DNA of 64,000 nt from Gynurincola endophyticus (GCF_003991195.1 NZ_RCWL01000001.1:62001-126000), one strand, 5' to 3'. Shown: positions 1 to 10,578, numbered from the stretch's first letter. The notes: a model not told the origin generated them from the sequence alone. Numbers and translations are program-made.

Positions 1-1
1 G

Positions 2-664
2 AAAAACTTTGACCCGGCATTTGTGTCGCACGCATTTCGTTTGAGAGAAGGCCAGATCTCACCGGTATTTAAATCAAAATTCGGGTATCACATCATACTA
101 ATGGAGGCTCGTGCCGGGGATGACGCTACGGTACGCCACATCCTTCGAATTCCACGTATTACACCATCTGAAATTAATGAAGCCAAACAACGATTAGATT
201 CCGTAAGATCTTTAATCATGGCCGGAACTATTTCTTTCGGAGATGCCGTTCAAAGATATTCAGACGATGATCTGTCTAAATTCACCGGAGGAATGATTTC
301 TGAACCTGGAAAACCCACTTATCTGAATTATGATGAATTAGACCGAACCATTATTCAGGTACTGGATAAAGAGAAATTACAACCAGGTCAGTACTCTCAG
401 CCGCATGAATACACTGACCCCTACTCAGGAAAACAAGCTGTTCGGATCTTATTCCTGAAAACCAGATCGGTGCCGCACCTTGAAAACCTGAAAGACGATT
501 ATGATAAAGTGGCAATCAGGGCGTTAGAACAAAAGAAACAGGAATATATCTTAAAATGGTTCAATAGCAAGATTCCTACTTTTTATCTTAACATCGATCC
601 TTCGTTCCAAAAATGTGAAATGTTAAGTATTTGGTTTGAAAATGCTAAAAACATTCAAAAATAA
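2..664 (+). CDS. Peptidyl-prolyl cis-trans isomerase (SurA/PpiC-like), C-terminal part
   Basis: This is the 3' end of a gene that enters from the left edge; the frame is open from base 2, so a GTG at 23 is probably internal. The first residues (NFDPAFVSHAFRL, then GQISPVFKSKFGYHII) match the end of a parvulin rotamase domain, where the FGYHII segment is characteristic. A second parvulin-like segment follows (VRHILRIPRIT, then FGDAVQRYSDD and GGMIS). Two parvulin units are the SurA layout, so a periplasmic outer-membrane-protein foldase is the likely role. The signal peptide and N-terminal domain lie outside the window. The gene is closed by a strong hairpin. Confidence 0.8.
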   Translation, partial: KNFDPAFVSHAFRLREGQISPVFKSKFGYHIILMEARAGDDATVRHILRIPRITPSEINEAKQRLDSVRSLIMAGTISFGDAVQRYSDDDLSKFTGGMISEPGKPTYLNYDELDRTIIQVLDKEKLQPGQYSQPHEYTDPYSGKQAVRILFLKTRSVPHLENLKDDYDKVAIRALEQKKQEYILKWFNSKIPTFYLNIDPSFQKCEMLSIWFENAKNIQK

Positions 665-670
665 TCAGTT

Positions 671-722
671 AAATCCCTATAGACTTTTATAAAAGTAAAA
701 TTTATAAAATCTATAGGGATTT
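671..722 (+). terminator. Hairpin after the PPIase gene
   Basis: AAATCCCTATAGA (671-683) pairs perfectly with TCTATAGGGATTT (710-722), and TTTCTT follows. It begins 7 bases after the stop codon, so an intrinsic terminator is likely. The remaining 300 bases up to 1030 are AT-rich and carry no gene I can recognise; they presumably hold the promoter of the next gene. Confidence 0.7.
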
Positions 723-1030
723 TCTTATAATATTGTATCTTAGTTTCCTGCATCACATTGACTTCAGTTCACAAAAGGCGAATAAAATACCAGGCACATT
801 ATAGCAATCTCTCTAAATCCGATTACCATAAGAAAATAATTTGTAATGGGTTGTAAATAGTTTTACCAGCTCAAAATATTTTTTGGGTTCATTCGTTAAG
901 AAACATTAGGTGTTAACTCTTATTGTATTAATAACATTTAATGAATAATCTTGACCCCCGAAAGTTATTTATTATGGAATGGTTTTGCTAAGACAACACA
1001 AAGCCGTTAACATTAAAACAAACCAAACTT

Positions 1031-1672
1031 ATGGAAAAGATCAGCGTGTTGATTGCTGATGATCACAAACTTATTCGTGAAACTTGGAGTTTTGTGCTTA
1101 ATAATGATCCAAGATTCTCAGTGATAGCAGAATGTGCAGATGCTTACGAAGCCATTGAGCAAGCTAAAGTAACGAAGCCAAATATTGTGCTCATGGACAT
1201 TAATATGCCTTCAATGACAGGTTTTGAAGCCGCAGAGAAAATCAGAAAAGTTTCTCCCAGCTCAAGAATCATAGGTATTTCGATTCATTCGCAACCTGCG
1301 TATGCAAAAAAAATGTTGCAGATAGGAGCTAAAGGGTATGTTACCAAAAACTCCTCTAAAAAGGAAATGATAGAAGCGATACTCACCGTGCATGCCGGCG
1401 GAAAGTATATTTGTGAGGAGATTAAGAACAACATTTCTGAATTAGTATTGGAAGAGAATAAAGATTTGCCGAATATCAATGCTTTAACAGAACGTGAGAT
1501 TCAAATTATCAACCTCATTAAAGACGGACAGTCTTCTAAAGAAATTGCCGCTCAATTGGATATTTCTCTAAAGACAGTAGAAGTTCACCGTCACAACATT
1601 CTGAAGAAGTTGAAACTCAAAAACTCAGCTTCACTTGTAAACTTTATTAATAGTGCAGCTACCAATTTATAA
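1031..1672 (+). CDS. LuxR/NarL-family response regulator
   Basis: A two-component transcription regulator of 213 residues. The receiver domain (about 3-120) has the acidic pair D10/D11, the likely phosphoacceptor D56 in LMDINMP, and the conserved lysine in YVTKNS. The C-terminal half (about 148-208) is a LuxR-type helix-turn-helix that starts LTEREIQIINLI and includes the recognition stretch SLKTVEVHRHNI. Length and order are standard for NarL/FixJ regulators. No histidine kinase is next to it, so its partner is elsewhere. It is a single-gene unit: long flanking intergenic regions and a terminator at 1795 separate it from its neighbours. The regulated genes cannot be read from the sequence. 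Confidence 0.92.
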   Translation: MEKISVLIADDHKLIRETWSFVLNNDPRFSVIAECADAYEAIEQAKVTKPNIVLMDINMPSMTGFEAAEKIRKVSPSSRIIGISIHSQPAYAKKMLQIGAKGYVTKNSSKKEMIEAILTVHAGGKYICEEIKNNISELVLEENKDLPNINALTEREIQIINLIKDGQSSKEIAAQLDISLKTVEVHRHNILKKLKLKNSASLVNFINSAATNL

Positions 1673-1794
1673 GAAATTACTTAGAATACTTTGAGTGAAA
1701 TACTTAATTGATGTTGAAACCTGAAGTTAAACTTTGTTATTTATCAAAAAGAACTGAAATTGTTCGTGGTTAAGGCTAATCGCCTAAAAAATTT

Positions 1795-1828
1795 AAAAAA
1801 GCACCCCAAATTCCGGAGGTGCTTTTTT
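1795..1828 (+). terminator. Intrinsic terminator of the LuxR-type regulator
   Basis: AAAAAAGCACC (1795-1805) pairs with GGTGCTTTTTT (1818-1828), giving a classical hairpin that ends in a run of T. Confidence 0.8.
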
Positions 1829-1922
1829 AATTTAATGTTTATTCCTTATCTTCAATAGATATAAATACTTAGTCATTTTTTGCTTTTAATAAATTTTTTG
1901 ATTGATTTACAATGGTTTAGTC

Positions 1923-2017
1923 AATGTTTGACCTCATTTTAAAATCCAATCTCCTTATTGTTTTATCCGTATTTTATGAATAACGAAGCCCGTGTCCGTG
2001 CTGGAACGGGCTTTTTT
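1923..2017 (+). ncRNA. Possible small RNA unit (promoter-like box plus terminator, no ORF)
   Basis: A second intrinsic terminator (AAGCCCGT 1986-1993, ACGGGCTT 2006-2013, then a T run to 2017) lies 160 bases beyond the regulator's own terminator, with no coding frame between. A Bacteroidota -7-like box AATGTTTG sits at 1923-1930, one mismatch from TAnnTTTG, with TTTG 22 bases upstream. A transcript from about 1936 to 2017 would be some 80 nt. This is inference from signals only; the hairpin could simply be a back-up terminator. Confidence 0.3.
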
Positions 2018-2053
2018 CATGCATAACGTTAAAAATGAGGCATCTCTCTTCGA

Positions 2054-2087
2054 TTGTCAATTAATTCGTAAAATAAAATTAACTTTG
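2054..2087 (+). promoter_or_regulatory. Promoter candidate for the PurF-family gene
   Basis: TAACTTTG at 2080-2087 fits the Bacteroidota -7 consensus TAnnTTTG, with a TTG at 2054-2056. The 23-base gap is slightly long. The start codon follows 26 bases downstream. Confidence 0.45.
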
Positions 2088-2113
2088 CATTTCCTTCAAA
2101 TAGGACAGATTTC

Positions 2114-3961
<1,848 letters not shown>

Positions 3962-3988
3962 TTTTCTCTTTGATAAATAAATATATGC

Positions 3989-4022
3989 AAGCTGTTCAGA
4001 GTTAACTCTGAACAGCTTTTGT
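3989..4022 (+). terminator. Terminator of the PurF-family gene
   Basis: AAGCTGTTCAGAGTT (3989-4003) is followed directly by its reverse complement (4004-4018) and then TTGTTTTT. The 30-base palindrome will form a strong hairpin. Confidence 0.8.
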
Positions 4023-4088
4023 TTTTCAATACATTACAGATACCTCTTTTACGAATAGTACTTTCGGTGATGTGGGTATTTGTTTTAC

Positions 4089-4122
4089 TTTTGAATCGTA
4101 CTTCTTTTTATTTATATCTTTG
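4089..4122 (+). promoter_or_regulatory. Promoter of pdxH
   Basis: TTTTG at 4089-4093 and TATCTTTG at 4115-4122 are separated by 21 bases, an excellent match to the Bacteroidota -33/-7 pattern. The ATG of pdxH follows 14 bases later, so the leader is very short. Confidence 0.6.
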
Positions 4123-4136
4123 AAAAAAATCTGATC

Positions 4137-4784
4137 ATGTTATCGAAAGAAATTGCGGCAATCCGGAATGATTATGTTCAAATGGCATTAGGAGAAGACA
4201 ATGTGGTGGCTAATCCGATTGCACAGTTTGAAGTATGGTTTCAACAGGCAATTGCTGCTGAAATTACTGAGGTAAATGCAATGACATTGGCAACTGTCAG
4301 AGAAGATGGTTTTCCGAATGCAAGAATTGTTTTGTTGAAAGGATTAGATGAAAAAGGTTTTCAGTTTTTTACCAATTATCATAGCCAGAAAGGAAAAGAA
4401 ATTGAAGAAAACAGCAAAGCCTGCTTAGTTTTCTTTTGGAAGGAGCTGGAACGGCAGGTAAGGATAGTGGGTATTGTAGAAAAAATGAATTCAAAAGAAA
4501 GTGATGATTATTTCAACAGCCGCCCGGAAGGAAGTAAAATCGGTGCCTGGACATCCCCGCAAAGTGCGGTAATTCCTGATAGAAACTGGTTGGAACAGAT
4601 GGAAGCGAAAATGAAAGATAAATTTGCTGAAGAACCGATTATACGGCCGGAGCATTGGGGAGGATTTGTAGTACAGCCCATTACTGTGGAGTTCTGGCAA
4701 GGACGGGCCAGCAGGTTACATGATCGCATTCAGTATCAACTTACTGAAGAAAATCAATGGAAAATTGTACGCCTGGCTCCATAA
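4137..4784 (+). CDS. pdxH: Pyridoxamine 5'-phosphate oxidase
   Basis: PdxH oxidises pyridoxine or pyridoxamine 5'-phosphate to pyridoxal 5'-phosphate with FMN and oxygen, in the cytoplasm. The 215-residue length is typical. Family segments seen in order are NAMTLATV, NARIVLLKG, GFQFFTNYHSQKG (FMN phosphate contacts), CLVFFWKELERQVRI, SRPEGSKIGAWTSPQS, and the C-terminal FWQGRASRLHDR with the terminal RLAP. All the expected blocks are present. It is a single gene with its own promoter, convergent with the bTHX gene on the other strand. Confidence 0.95.
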   Translation: MLSKEIAAIRNDYVQMALGEDNVVANPIAQFEVWFQQAIAAEITEVNAMTLATVREDGFPNARIVLLKGLDEKGFQFFTNYHSQKGKEIEENSKACLVFFWKELERQVRIVGIVEKMNSKESDDYFNSRPEGSKIGAWTSPQSAVIPDRNWLEQMEAKMKDKFAEEPIIRPEHWGGFVVQPITVEFWQGRASRLHDRIQYQLTEENQWKIVRLAP

Positions 4785-4815
4785 AAAAGAAAAGTTGAAA
4801 GATCCTCTTTCAACT
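4783..4815 (-). terminator. Terminator of the bTHX gene
   Basis: AGTTGAAAG (4793-4801) pairs with CTTTCAACT (4807-4815). Read on the minus strand the hairpin is followed by TTTTCTTTTTT, so it ends the leftward transcript; it may also slow readthrough from pdxH. Confidence 0.75.
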
Positions 4816-4823
4816 CTAATTCA

Positions 4824-4928
4824 TTAAGCGTCTTTTTTAGCCACTTTCTTAGCTCTGGCTAATCTGGACTTTCCATAAGAACCTTTAAAGATTTTACCTT
4901 TTTTGGTCTTTTTATCACCTCTACCCAT
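4824..4928 (-). CDS. 30S ribosomal protein bTHX
   Basis: A 34-residue, very basic protein, MGRGDKKTKKGKIFKGSYGK followed by SRLARAKKVAKKDA. The GRGDKKTKKGKIFKGSYGK block matches the bTHX (Thx) family first described on the Thermus 30S subunit, where the peptide sits in a cavity at the top of the small-subunit head. Such genes are often missed because of their size. It starts with ATG, has its own downstream terminator and lies just downstream of HU in the same direction, separated from it by the HU terminator. Confidence 0.9.
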   Translation of the reverse strand: MGRGDKKTKKGKIFKGSYGKSRLARAKKVAKKDA

Positions 4929-4981
4929 GGTTGAAAAATTATAATGTTTAACAAATATTCCTTAACAGGAAGTACAAATGT

Positions 4982-5018
4982 AAAAAAAAGTCCGGAAATT
5001 ATTTCATTGCCGGACTTT
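4982..5018 (-). terminator. Terminator of the HU gene
   Basis: AAAGTCCGG (4987-4995) pairs with CCGGACTTT (5010-5018). On the minus strand a run of T follows, placing it as the end of the HU transcript. Confidence 0.8.
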
Positions 5019-5038
5019 AAATTGTGATTCAATCAATA

Positions 5039-5308
5039 TTATAATTGAGCTTGTAAGTCTTTACCAGCTTTAAATCGAGCCACACTCTTCGCTTTAATCT
5101 TAATCACTTCACCTGTCTGTGGATTACGACCATTGCGAGCCTGTCTACTTGATACTGAGAATGTACCAAATCCAACTAATGTAACTTTTTCATCACTTTT
5201 CAAGGCGTTTGTAACTGCATCAATGAATGAATCTAATGCAGCGTTTGCCTGAGTTTTGGTAATTCCCGCGTCTTCAGCAAGTTTCGCAATTAATTCAGCT
5301 TTGTTCAT
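5039..5308 (-). CDS. HU family DNA-binding protein
   Basis: A nucleoid-associated protein that binds and bends DNA as a dimer. At 89 residues it has the full HU/IHF fold: the helical start MNKAELIAKLAEDAGITK, the strand VTLVGFGTFSV, and the DNA-binding arm RQARNGRNPQTGEVIKI with the proline that intercalates into the minor groove. It ends shortly after ARFKAGKDLQ. A good promoter lies upstream at 5339-5370 and a terminator downstream, so it is expressed as a single gene. Confidence 0.96.
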   Translation of the reverse strand: MNKAELIAKLAEDAGITKTQANAALDSFIDAVTNALKSDEKVTLVGFGTFSVSSRQARNGRNPQTGEVIKIKAKSVARFKAGKDLQAQL

Positions 5309-5338
5309 GTTAATATTATTTTAGATTTTACTCAGCGG

Positions 5339-5370
5339 CAAATTTAAATCGTTTTTAGTACCTACAAAAA
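5339..5370 (-). promoter_or_regulatory. Promoter of the HU gene
   Basis: On the minus strand TAAATTTG (plus-strand 5339-5346) matches TAnnTTTG, with a TTTTTTG element 18 bases upstream (plus-strand CAAA at 5365-5368). The position, about 30 bases before the start codon, fits a strong housekeeping promoter. Confidence 0.6.
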
Positions 5371-5491
5371 ATTTATACAAAAATTTAATATGCTGAAAGC
5401 TAAGCCCAACATGCATTACAAAATAATGACGAAAATGATTGGTAAAAATTTCCTGTTGTACTACCTACTATACGAAGAATCAGGCAATTTA

Positions 5492-5797
5492 TTATTCAAT
5501 CACTTCTAATAAACTTCTGAAAGCGATCATTTGGTTTCCCCATTTGCCAAGTGTTTCTTTTCTAAGGGTATCAGCAAAATTTGCCAGATAGTTTTCGAAT
5601 TGATCCAGGTTATTAAAGTAATAGGAAATAGCATATACAGCACCGTCTTTATCTTCGTCATCCATTACACGAACAAACTGATATTTTACGAAACAATTGG
5701 TGCCCATCACTTGAGGAATATGCTCTTCCAGCATCCATTTTTTCCAGCTTTCCTCAATAACAAAATCTATTTTCGTACTCACATTATAGATATGCAT
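5492..5797 (-). CDS. DUF4286 family protein
   Basis: A 101-residue protein with a single compact alpha/beta domain and no signal peptide. The opening MHIYNVSTKIDFVIEESWKKW, a central FVRVMDDEDKDGAVYAISYYF and the end WGNQMIAFRSLLEVIE match the DUF4286 family, a Bacteroidota-specific ferredoxin-like fold of unknown function. It starts 6 bases after the exonuclease III stop codon in the same direction, so the two are probably co-transcribed. No biochemical role can be assigned. Confidence 0.85.
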   Translation of the reverse strand: MHIYNVSTKIDFVIEESWKKWMLEEHIPQVMGTNCFVKYQFVRVMDDEDKDGAVYAISYYFNNLDQFENYLANFADTLRKETLGKWGNQMIAFRSLLEVIE

Positions 5798-5803
5798 CTT
5801 ATT

Positions 5804-6568
5804 CTATTTTAATTCCAGATAAATCGGACAGTGATCGCTTTGTTTAACATCAGGATAAATAGCAGCGCCTTTTATACTGGATTTTAATGCTTCTGTTACA
5901 CTGATATAATCAATTCTCCATCCTTTATTATTTAATCGAACCGAAGGGAAACGTTGACTCCACCAGGTGTAACTATGAGGTGTGTCGTGTAAATGTCTGA
6001 AAGTATCAACCCAGCCATTTTCCAGAAATTTATCCATCCATGCTCTTTCTTCCGGAAGGAAACCCGATGATTTTTTGTTTCCTTTAGGGTCGTGTATATC
6101 TATTTCTCTATGTGCGATGTTATAATCACCACACAAAATAATTTTAGGAAACCTGGTTTTTAATTCTTCAAGATAAGCGTACATTTCTTCCAGCCAAACA
6201 TATTTATAACTTTGACGTTCATCTCCTGATGTTCCTGACGGGAAATAAGCATTAATAATTAATGTATCTTTAATGCGAACGGTTATTACTCTACCCTCTT
6301 CGTCACTGATAGAGTGGCCCGTACCATAAAATACTTCGTCGATGGGTAATTTTGAAAAGACTGCTACCCCGCTATATCCTTTTTTCTTTGCACTATACCA
6401 ATAATCAGTATATCCTAAATCAATAAATTGCTGATAATCTACGTTATCTCTATGTGCCTTTGTTTCCTGTAAACAAATGATATCGGCAGGATCGGTTTTA
6501 AGCCAATCGATCAATCCTTTTTTCATAGCGGCACGAACACCGTTTACATTATAACTTACAATACGCAT
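5804..6568 (-). CDS. xth: Exodeoxyribonuclease III
   Basis: An AP endonuclease and 3'-5' exonuclease for base excision repair. The 254 residues show the endonuclease/exonuclease/phosphatase motifs: MRIVSYNVNGVRAA with the metal-site asparagine, LQETKAH with the metal-binding glutamate, GDYNIAH, and the C-terminal SDHCPIYLEL with the catalytic aspartate-histidine pair. The ATG at 6568 is preferred over an in-frame TTG one codon upstream, because family members begin at MRIVSYN. DUF4286 follows 6 bases downstream. The gene is divergent from the LOG-family gene. Confidence 0.94.
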   Translation of the reverse strand: MRIVSYNVNGVRAAMKKGLIDWLKTDPADIICLQETKAHRDNVDYQQFIDLGYTDYWYSAKKKGYSGVAVFSKLPIDEVFYGTGHSISDEEGRVITVRIKDTLIINAYFPSGTSGDERQSYKYVWLEEMYAYLEELKTRFPKIILCGDYNIAHREIDIHDPKGNKKSSGFLPEERAWMDKFLENGWVDTFRHLHDTPHSYTWWSQRFPSVRLNNKGWRIDYISVTEALKSSIKGAAIYPDVKQSDHCPIYLELK

Positions 6569-6616
6569 CAATTAAAATATTTATAGTTATATTGAGGAGC
6601 AATTTACAATTTAGAT

Positions 6617-7366
6617 ATGGAAGCTACACAAATAAAGAAGAAAATTTCACCTATAATTCCTCGCAAAGAGCCAATTTATCTGGAGGGGCCAAAAAGTCGT
6701 GGGTACGAATTGAAATTTGCATGGAGTGTATTTACTCAGTTCATCAAAGCTTTTAGAAAGTTTCACTTCGTTGGACCATGTATTACCGTTTTCGGTTCAG
6801 CAAGATTTAAAGAAGACCATCCTTATTATCAGGCAGCTGTTGAATTCGGTAAACGAATCGCTGAATCGGGTCTTACAACAATGACAGGTGGCGGCCCGGG
6901 AATTATGGAAGCTGCCAATAAAGGTGCATACGAAAATGACGGTATGTCAATCGGTGCTAATATCATTTTACCTTTCGAACAACATGGTAATCCATACTTA
7001 CATGAGTATTTTAACTTTGAACACTTTTTTGTAAGAAAAACGGTGCTTACGAAATACTCCTATGCTTTTATTATTTTACCGGGAGGTTTCGGAACACTGG
7101 ATGAGTTTTTCGAAATTTTAACATTGGTTCAAACAAAGTCGGTAACACAGTTTCCGATTGTTCTGTACGGACGTCAATATCATGAAAAACTGTGGGATTA
7201 TATATTGAGTATGAAAGATGAAGGAACTATTTCAGCTGAAGACCTTGACCTGATTCTTTATACCGATGATGTAGATGAGGCCATGGATCATATCCATAAA
7301 TACATCGATTCTAACTATAAAATCAAGCCACGTAAAGAGAGATGGTGGCTGTTCGAGAAAAGATAG
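6617..7366 (+). CDS. LOG family protein (TIGR00730; nucleotide 5'-monophosphate phosphoribohydrolase-like)
   Basis: Members cleave the N-glycosidic bond of cytokinin-like or ordinary nucleoside 5'-monophosphates, releasing base and ribose phosphate. The diagnostic motifs are present: TGGGPGIMEAANKGA at about 91-105 and LPGGFGTLDEFFE at about 154-166, the PGGxGTxxE signature. The N-terminal 50 residues are an extension before the Rossmann-like core at ITVFGSARF. Length 249. It is cytoplasmic, with no signal peptide. The true substrate is not evident. A hairpin separates it from the AsmA-like gene downstream. Confidence 0.88.
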   Translation: MEATQIKKKISPIIPRKEPIYLEGPKSRGYELKFAWSVFTQFIKAFRKFHFVGPCITVFGSARFKEDHPYYQAAVEFGKRIAESGLTTMTGGGPGIMEAANKGAYENDGMSIGANIILPFEQHGNPYLHEYFNFEHFFVRKTVLTKYSYAFIILPGGFGTLDEFFEILTLVQTKSVTQFPIVLYGRQYHEKLWDYILSMKDEGTISAEDLDLILYTDDVDEAMDHIHKYIDSNYKIKPRKERWWLFEKR

Positions 7367-7370
7367 TACT

Positions 7371-7399
7371 TTTAGGTGGTCTTAACCAGACCACCTAAA
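7371..7399 (+). terminator. Hairpin between the LOG and AsmA-like genes
   Basis: TTTAGGTGGTCT (7371-7382) pairs with AGACCACCTAAA (7388-7399) around a 5-base loop. There is no T run, and the next ATG is only 9 bases away. It may be a factor-dependent terminator or attenuator, or it may cover the ribosome entry site of the downstream gene. Confidence 0.5.
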
Positions 7400-7407
7400 T
7401 CTATATT

Positions 7408-10400
7408 ATGTTTCAGCGAGTGAAAAAAATTGGCATATCTCTATTTGCCATCATCGTTTCGTTGTTAGTTTTGCTATTTATTCTCCCTTATCTTTTTCCT
7501 TCTGCTGTTGAAAGGCAGGTTAAATTATGGGCAAATCAGTCCATCACAGGAAAACTGGATTTCGAAAATTCAAAACTTTCTTTCTTTAAACATTTTCCTT
7601 CTCTTACTTTAAGTCTTGATAATGTGATCTTAAAAGGAGCTGCTCCTTTTGAGAAAGATACACTTATTGCTGCCCGCGAACTGGCTTTTGGTATTAACTT
7701 GTGGCAGTTGGCAAAAGGAGATATTAACATCAACAAAATCTTCCTCGAAGATGGCCTTGTATCAGTTCTTGTTAATGAAGAAGGCTTACCTAATTACAAC
7801 ATTTTTAAGACCTCCAAAGAAACAGTAGCAGCAGCTGATACTGTTAATACAGATTTGAAACTGGAGAATATTGTTTTAAACAATATTAACTTAACCTACG
7901 TTGACCGTACAATTCCGATATTAATAACTGCGCAAGGGTTAAATTATAAAGGTAACGGAGACCTTAGTTCAGAAGAGTTTGATCTGAAGTCAAGATTAAA
8001 AATAGACGCCGCCATATTAAATTACGACGGTACTTATTATATAAAGAATCAATCACTGGCTGCTAAACTCAATACAAGAATCAATACAAAATCTTTACAA
8101 CTTGAGTTTAAAGACAATGGCTTTCTGTTGAACAAGTTACCGGTACGTTTTGACGCTTCTGTTTCGTTTTTAGCAGATGGCTACGATTTTAACTTTGACG
8201 TAAAAACAAAGAAGTCTGCTTTTGAAGATCTTTTATCGGCTATTCCGCAAACAATGGGAGAATGGTTGGATAAAACTAAGGTTAAAGGAGATGCCCAACT
8301 TGCTTTTACACTCAAAGGCAAGTATATTCCTTCGCAGAACCTGTATCCTGACCTTACGCTGAAAACGGATATCTATAGAGGTTATATAAAATATACAGGA
8401 GCTCCGATGCCTGTTAGTGATATAGAGCTACGTTTCGATTTTAAAATGCCTCAGTTGAATACCGATAGTATGCAGGTGAAAATAGATACACTAATTGCTA
8501 AGTTAGGTACCGACCATTTAAGAGCGAAGCTTGAAACGAACGGACTCGAACGTATGTTCATCAATGGCGATGCTCAGTTGAATTTGCAATTTGAACAATG
8601 GGTGAAAGCGTTGGGTATTACTGACTTCCGGTTATCAGGTAACTATATTGCTGATTTAAAGATTAACGGTTATTACCATTACGGTGCAGATGCTGCCTCA
8701 ATCAGAAAAAAGAACAAACTATATTCTATTCCTGCTTTTGTATTTAAATCAGACTTTAAAAACGGTTCGGTAAAATTTGCGGGTGTTAGCCAGTCAATTG
8801 ATGATATTCAATTTAAATTGAATGCCAGCAATAGTTCTTCCAATTGGAAAGATACCAGAATAAGTATCGATCAGTTAAATGCAAAAGCGCTGAATTCAAT
8901 TATTCATGGATTTTTTCACATAAATAAAGAAGGGGAAGAGCCTGTGAATGCAGCTATTCAATCAACCTTTTCATTGAAGGAGTTTCAGGAGTTTATTCCT
9001 CTCGACAGCACTTTTATTCAGGGAGATCTGACGATTGACCTGGTAAGTAAAGGGAATATTGATCTCGATAAAAATATCTTTCCGGTTAGTAAAGCTTTAT
9101 TCTTATTAAAAGACGGGTTAATTCAGACAAAATACTATCCGACACCAATCCGGAATATTCAGATAGAAGTGGAGGCAAGTGATAATAAAGGAAGTTTATC
9201 AGACCTTAAAGTTGAAATCAAGCCTATTTCTTTTGAGTTAGCGGGACTGCCATTTTTTATCAAAGCTAATTTTGAGAACTTTGATGATATTCACTACAAC
9301 TTAATATCAAAAGGAAAGCTGGATATAGGAACTCTGTACAAAGTTTTTCATGTTGATGGTTACAATGTTAATGGAACGCTGGATACTGATTTCTTTATGA
9401 AAGGAAAGGCCAGTGATATCATCAACGGAAAATACAATCAGGTGGAAAGCAATGGTAAACTTGAAGTGAATGATATCTATCTCACCGCAGAGGTGCTTCC
9501 TAAACCTTTACATCTTTATCACGGAGTGTTTACATTCGACAGAGAAAAGATGCGCTTCAATAATTTCAAAGCAAAATATGCCAGTGCAGACCTTGAACTG
9601 AATGGTTATTTTCTGAATATGTTGAACTGGATGTTATTGTCTGATCAAAAACTGGAAGGATCATTCACTTTAAAAGCCCCTTATCTGAATGTGGATGAGT
9701 GGATGGTGTATAGTGATCAGCCGGTAGCTGTTGATACTGCAAAAGCAGTCAATGGAGTAGTAATGTTACCTTCAGACATGAAGCTGAAATTTGAAGCATT
9801 AGTAGATAAAATCAACTACAATCAGATTTTATTAACCGATTTTAAGGGAGCCATTACATTAGATAACTCTATTCTTTCTTTAAAAGAGACCATGTTTAAA
9901 ATTGCAGGGGCAACTATTCGTATGAATGGAAATTATCAGGGTCTGACCCCATTGTCGGCTCAATTTGATTATGCAGTTAAGGCAGACAGCTTCGATATAC
10001 AAAACGGATATAAATCTATTCCGATTTTCAGAGAATTGGCACCAGCTGCGAAGAATGCTTACGGATTAATTGGATTAGATTATAAACTGTCAGGGTTACT
10101 AAATGAAGAAATGTTCCCGGTTTTATCCTCTTTGAAGGGAGGCGGAACAATTTCTGTAAAAGATGTTAAGCTTTTAGGCTTTAAATTGATGAATGCGGTT
10201 AGTAAGAGTGCAGAAAATGATGAACTAAAGGATCCTGCATTAAAAGGTGTGAATATTGTTTCTAAAATTGATCAATCGATCATTACGATAGAACCGGTGA
10301 AAATGAGAATTGCAGGATTCAGACCTAAGTTTCAGGGACAGATGGCAATGGACGGAAGGTTACAAATGAAAGGTCGTATCGGATTGCCGCCATTAGGTAT

Positions 10401-10578
10401 TTTCGGTATTCCGTTTAATATATCAGGAACGAGTGATAATCCTGTGGTGAAGTTAAAACGTGGCCCTGATAATAAACCATTAACGGTAAGAGATGATAGT
10501 GAAGCTGATGAAGAAGAGGTGATTGCGATGGATAGTACTGCGGTATCTGTGTTAATAAGTCAACCATTAAGAGATTAA
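7408..10578 (+). CDS. AsmA-like large envelope protein
   Basis: A 1056-residue protein with one N-terminal membrane anchor (about 8-30, rich in I/L/V/F) and a long beta-rich remainder. The segment after the anchor (SITGKLDFENSKLSFFKHFPSLTL) and the C-terminal part (GGGTISVKDVKL, then GRIGLPPLGIFGIPFNISGT) match AsmA-family proteins, which form long lipid-carrying grooves across the periplasm. Related proteins (TamB, YhdP) work in phospholipid transport or outer-membrane assembly. A role in envelope biogenesis is inferred from family only. The last codons and the stop lie inside a long inverted repeat at 10564-10619. Confidence 0.8.
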   Translation: MFQRVKKIGISLFAIIVSLLVLLFILPYLFPSAVERQVKLWANQSITGKLDFENSKLSFFKHFPSLTLSLDNVILKGAAPFEKDTLIAARELAFGINLWQLAKGDININKIFLEDGLVSVLVNEEGLPNYNIFKTSKETVAAADTVNTDLKLENIVLNNINLTYVDRTIPILITAQGLNYKGNGDLSSEEFDLKSRLKIDAAILNYDGTYYIKNQSLAAKLNTRINTKSLQLEFKDNGFLLNKLPVRFDASVSFLADGYDFNFDVKTKKSAFEDLLSAIPQTMGEWLDKTKVKGDAQLAFTLKGKYIPSQNLYPDLTLKTDIYRGYIKYTGAPMPVSDIELRFDFKMPQLNTDSMQVKIDTLIAKLGTDHLRAKLETNGLERMFINGDAQLNLQFEQWVKALGITDFRLSGNYIADLKINGYYHYGADAASIRKKNKLYSIPAFVFKSDFKNGSVKFAGVSQSIDDIQFKLNASNSSSNWKDTRISIDQLNAKALNSIIHGFFHINKEGEEPVNAAIQSTFSLKEFQEFIPLDSTFIQGDLTIDLVSKGNIDLDKNIFPVSKALFLLKDGLIQTKYYPTPIRNIQIEVEASDNKGSLSDLKVEIKPISFELAGLPFFIKANFENFDDIHYNLISKGKLDIGTLYKVFHVDGYNVNGTLDTDFFMKGKASDIINGKYNQVESNGKLEVNDIYLTAEVLPKPLHLYHGVFTFDREKMRFNNFKAKYASADLELNGYFLNMLNWMLLSDQKLEGSFTLKAPYLNVDEWMVYSDQPVAVDTAKAVNGVVMLPSDMKLKFEALVDKINYNQILLTDFKGAITLDNSILSLKETMFKIAGATIRMNGNYQGLTPLSAQFDYAVKADSFDIQNGYKSIPIFRELAPAAKNAYGLIGLDYKLSGLLNEEMFPVLSSLKGGGTISVKDVKLLGFKLMNAVSKSAENDELKDPALKGVNIVSKIDQSIITIEPVKMRIAGFRPKFQGQMAMDGRLQMKGRIGLPPLGIFGIPFNISGTSDNPVVKLKRGPDNKPLTVRDDSEADEEEVIAMDSTAVSVLISQPLRD

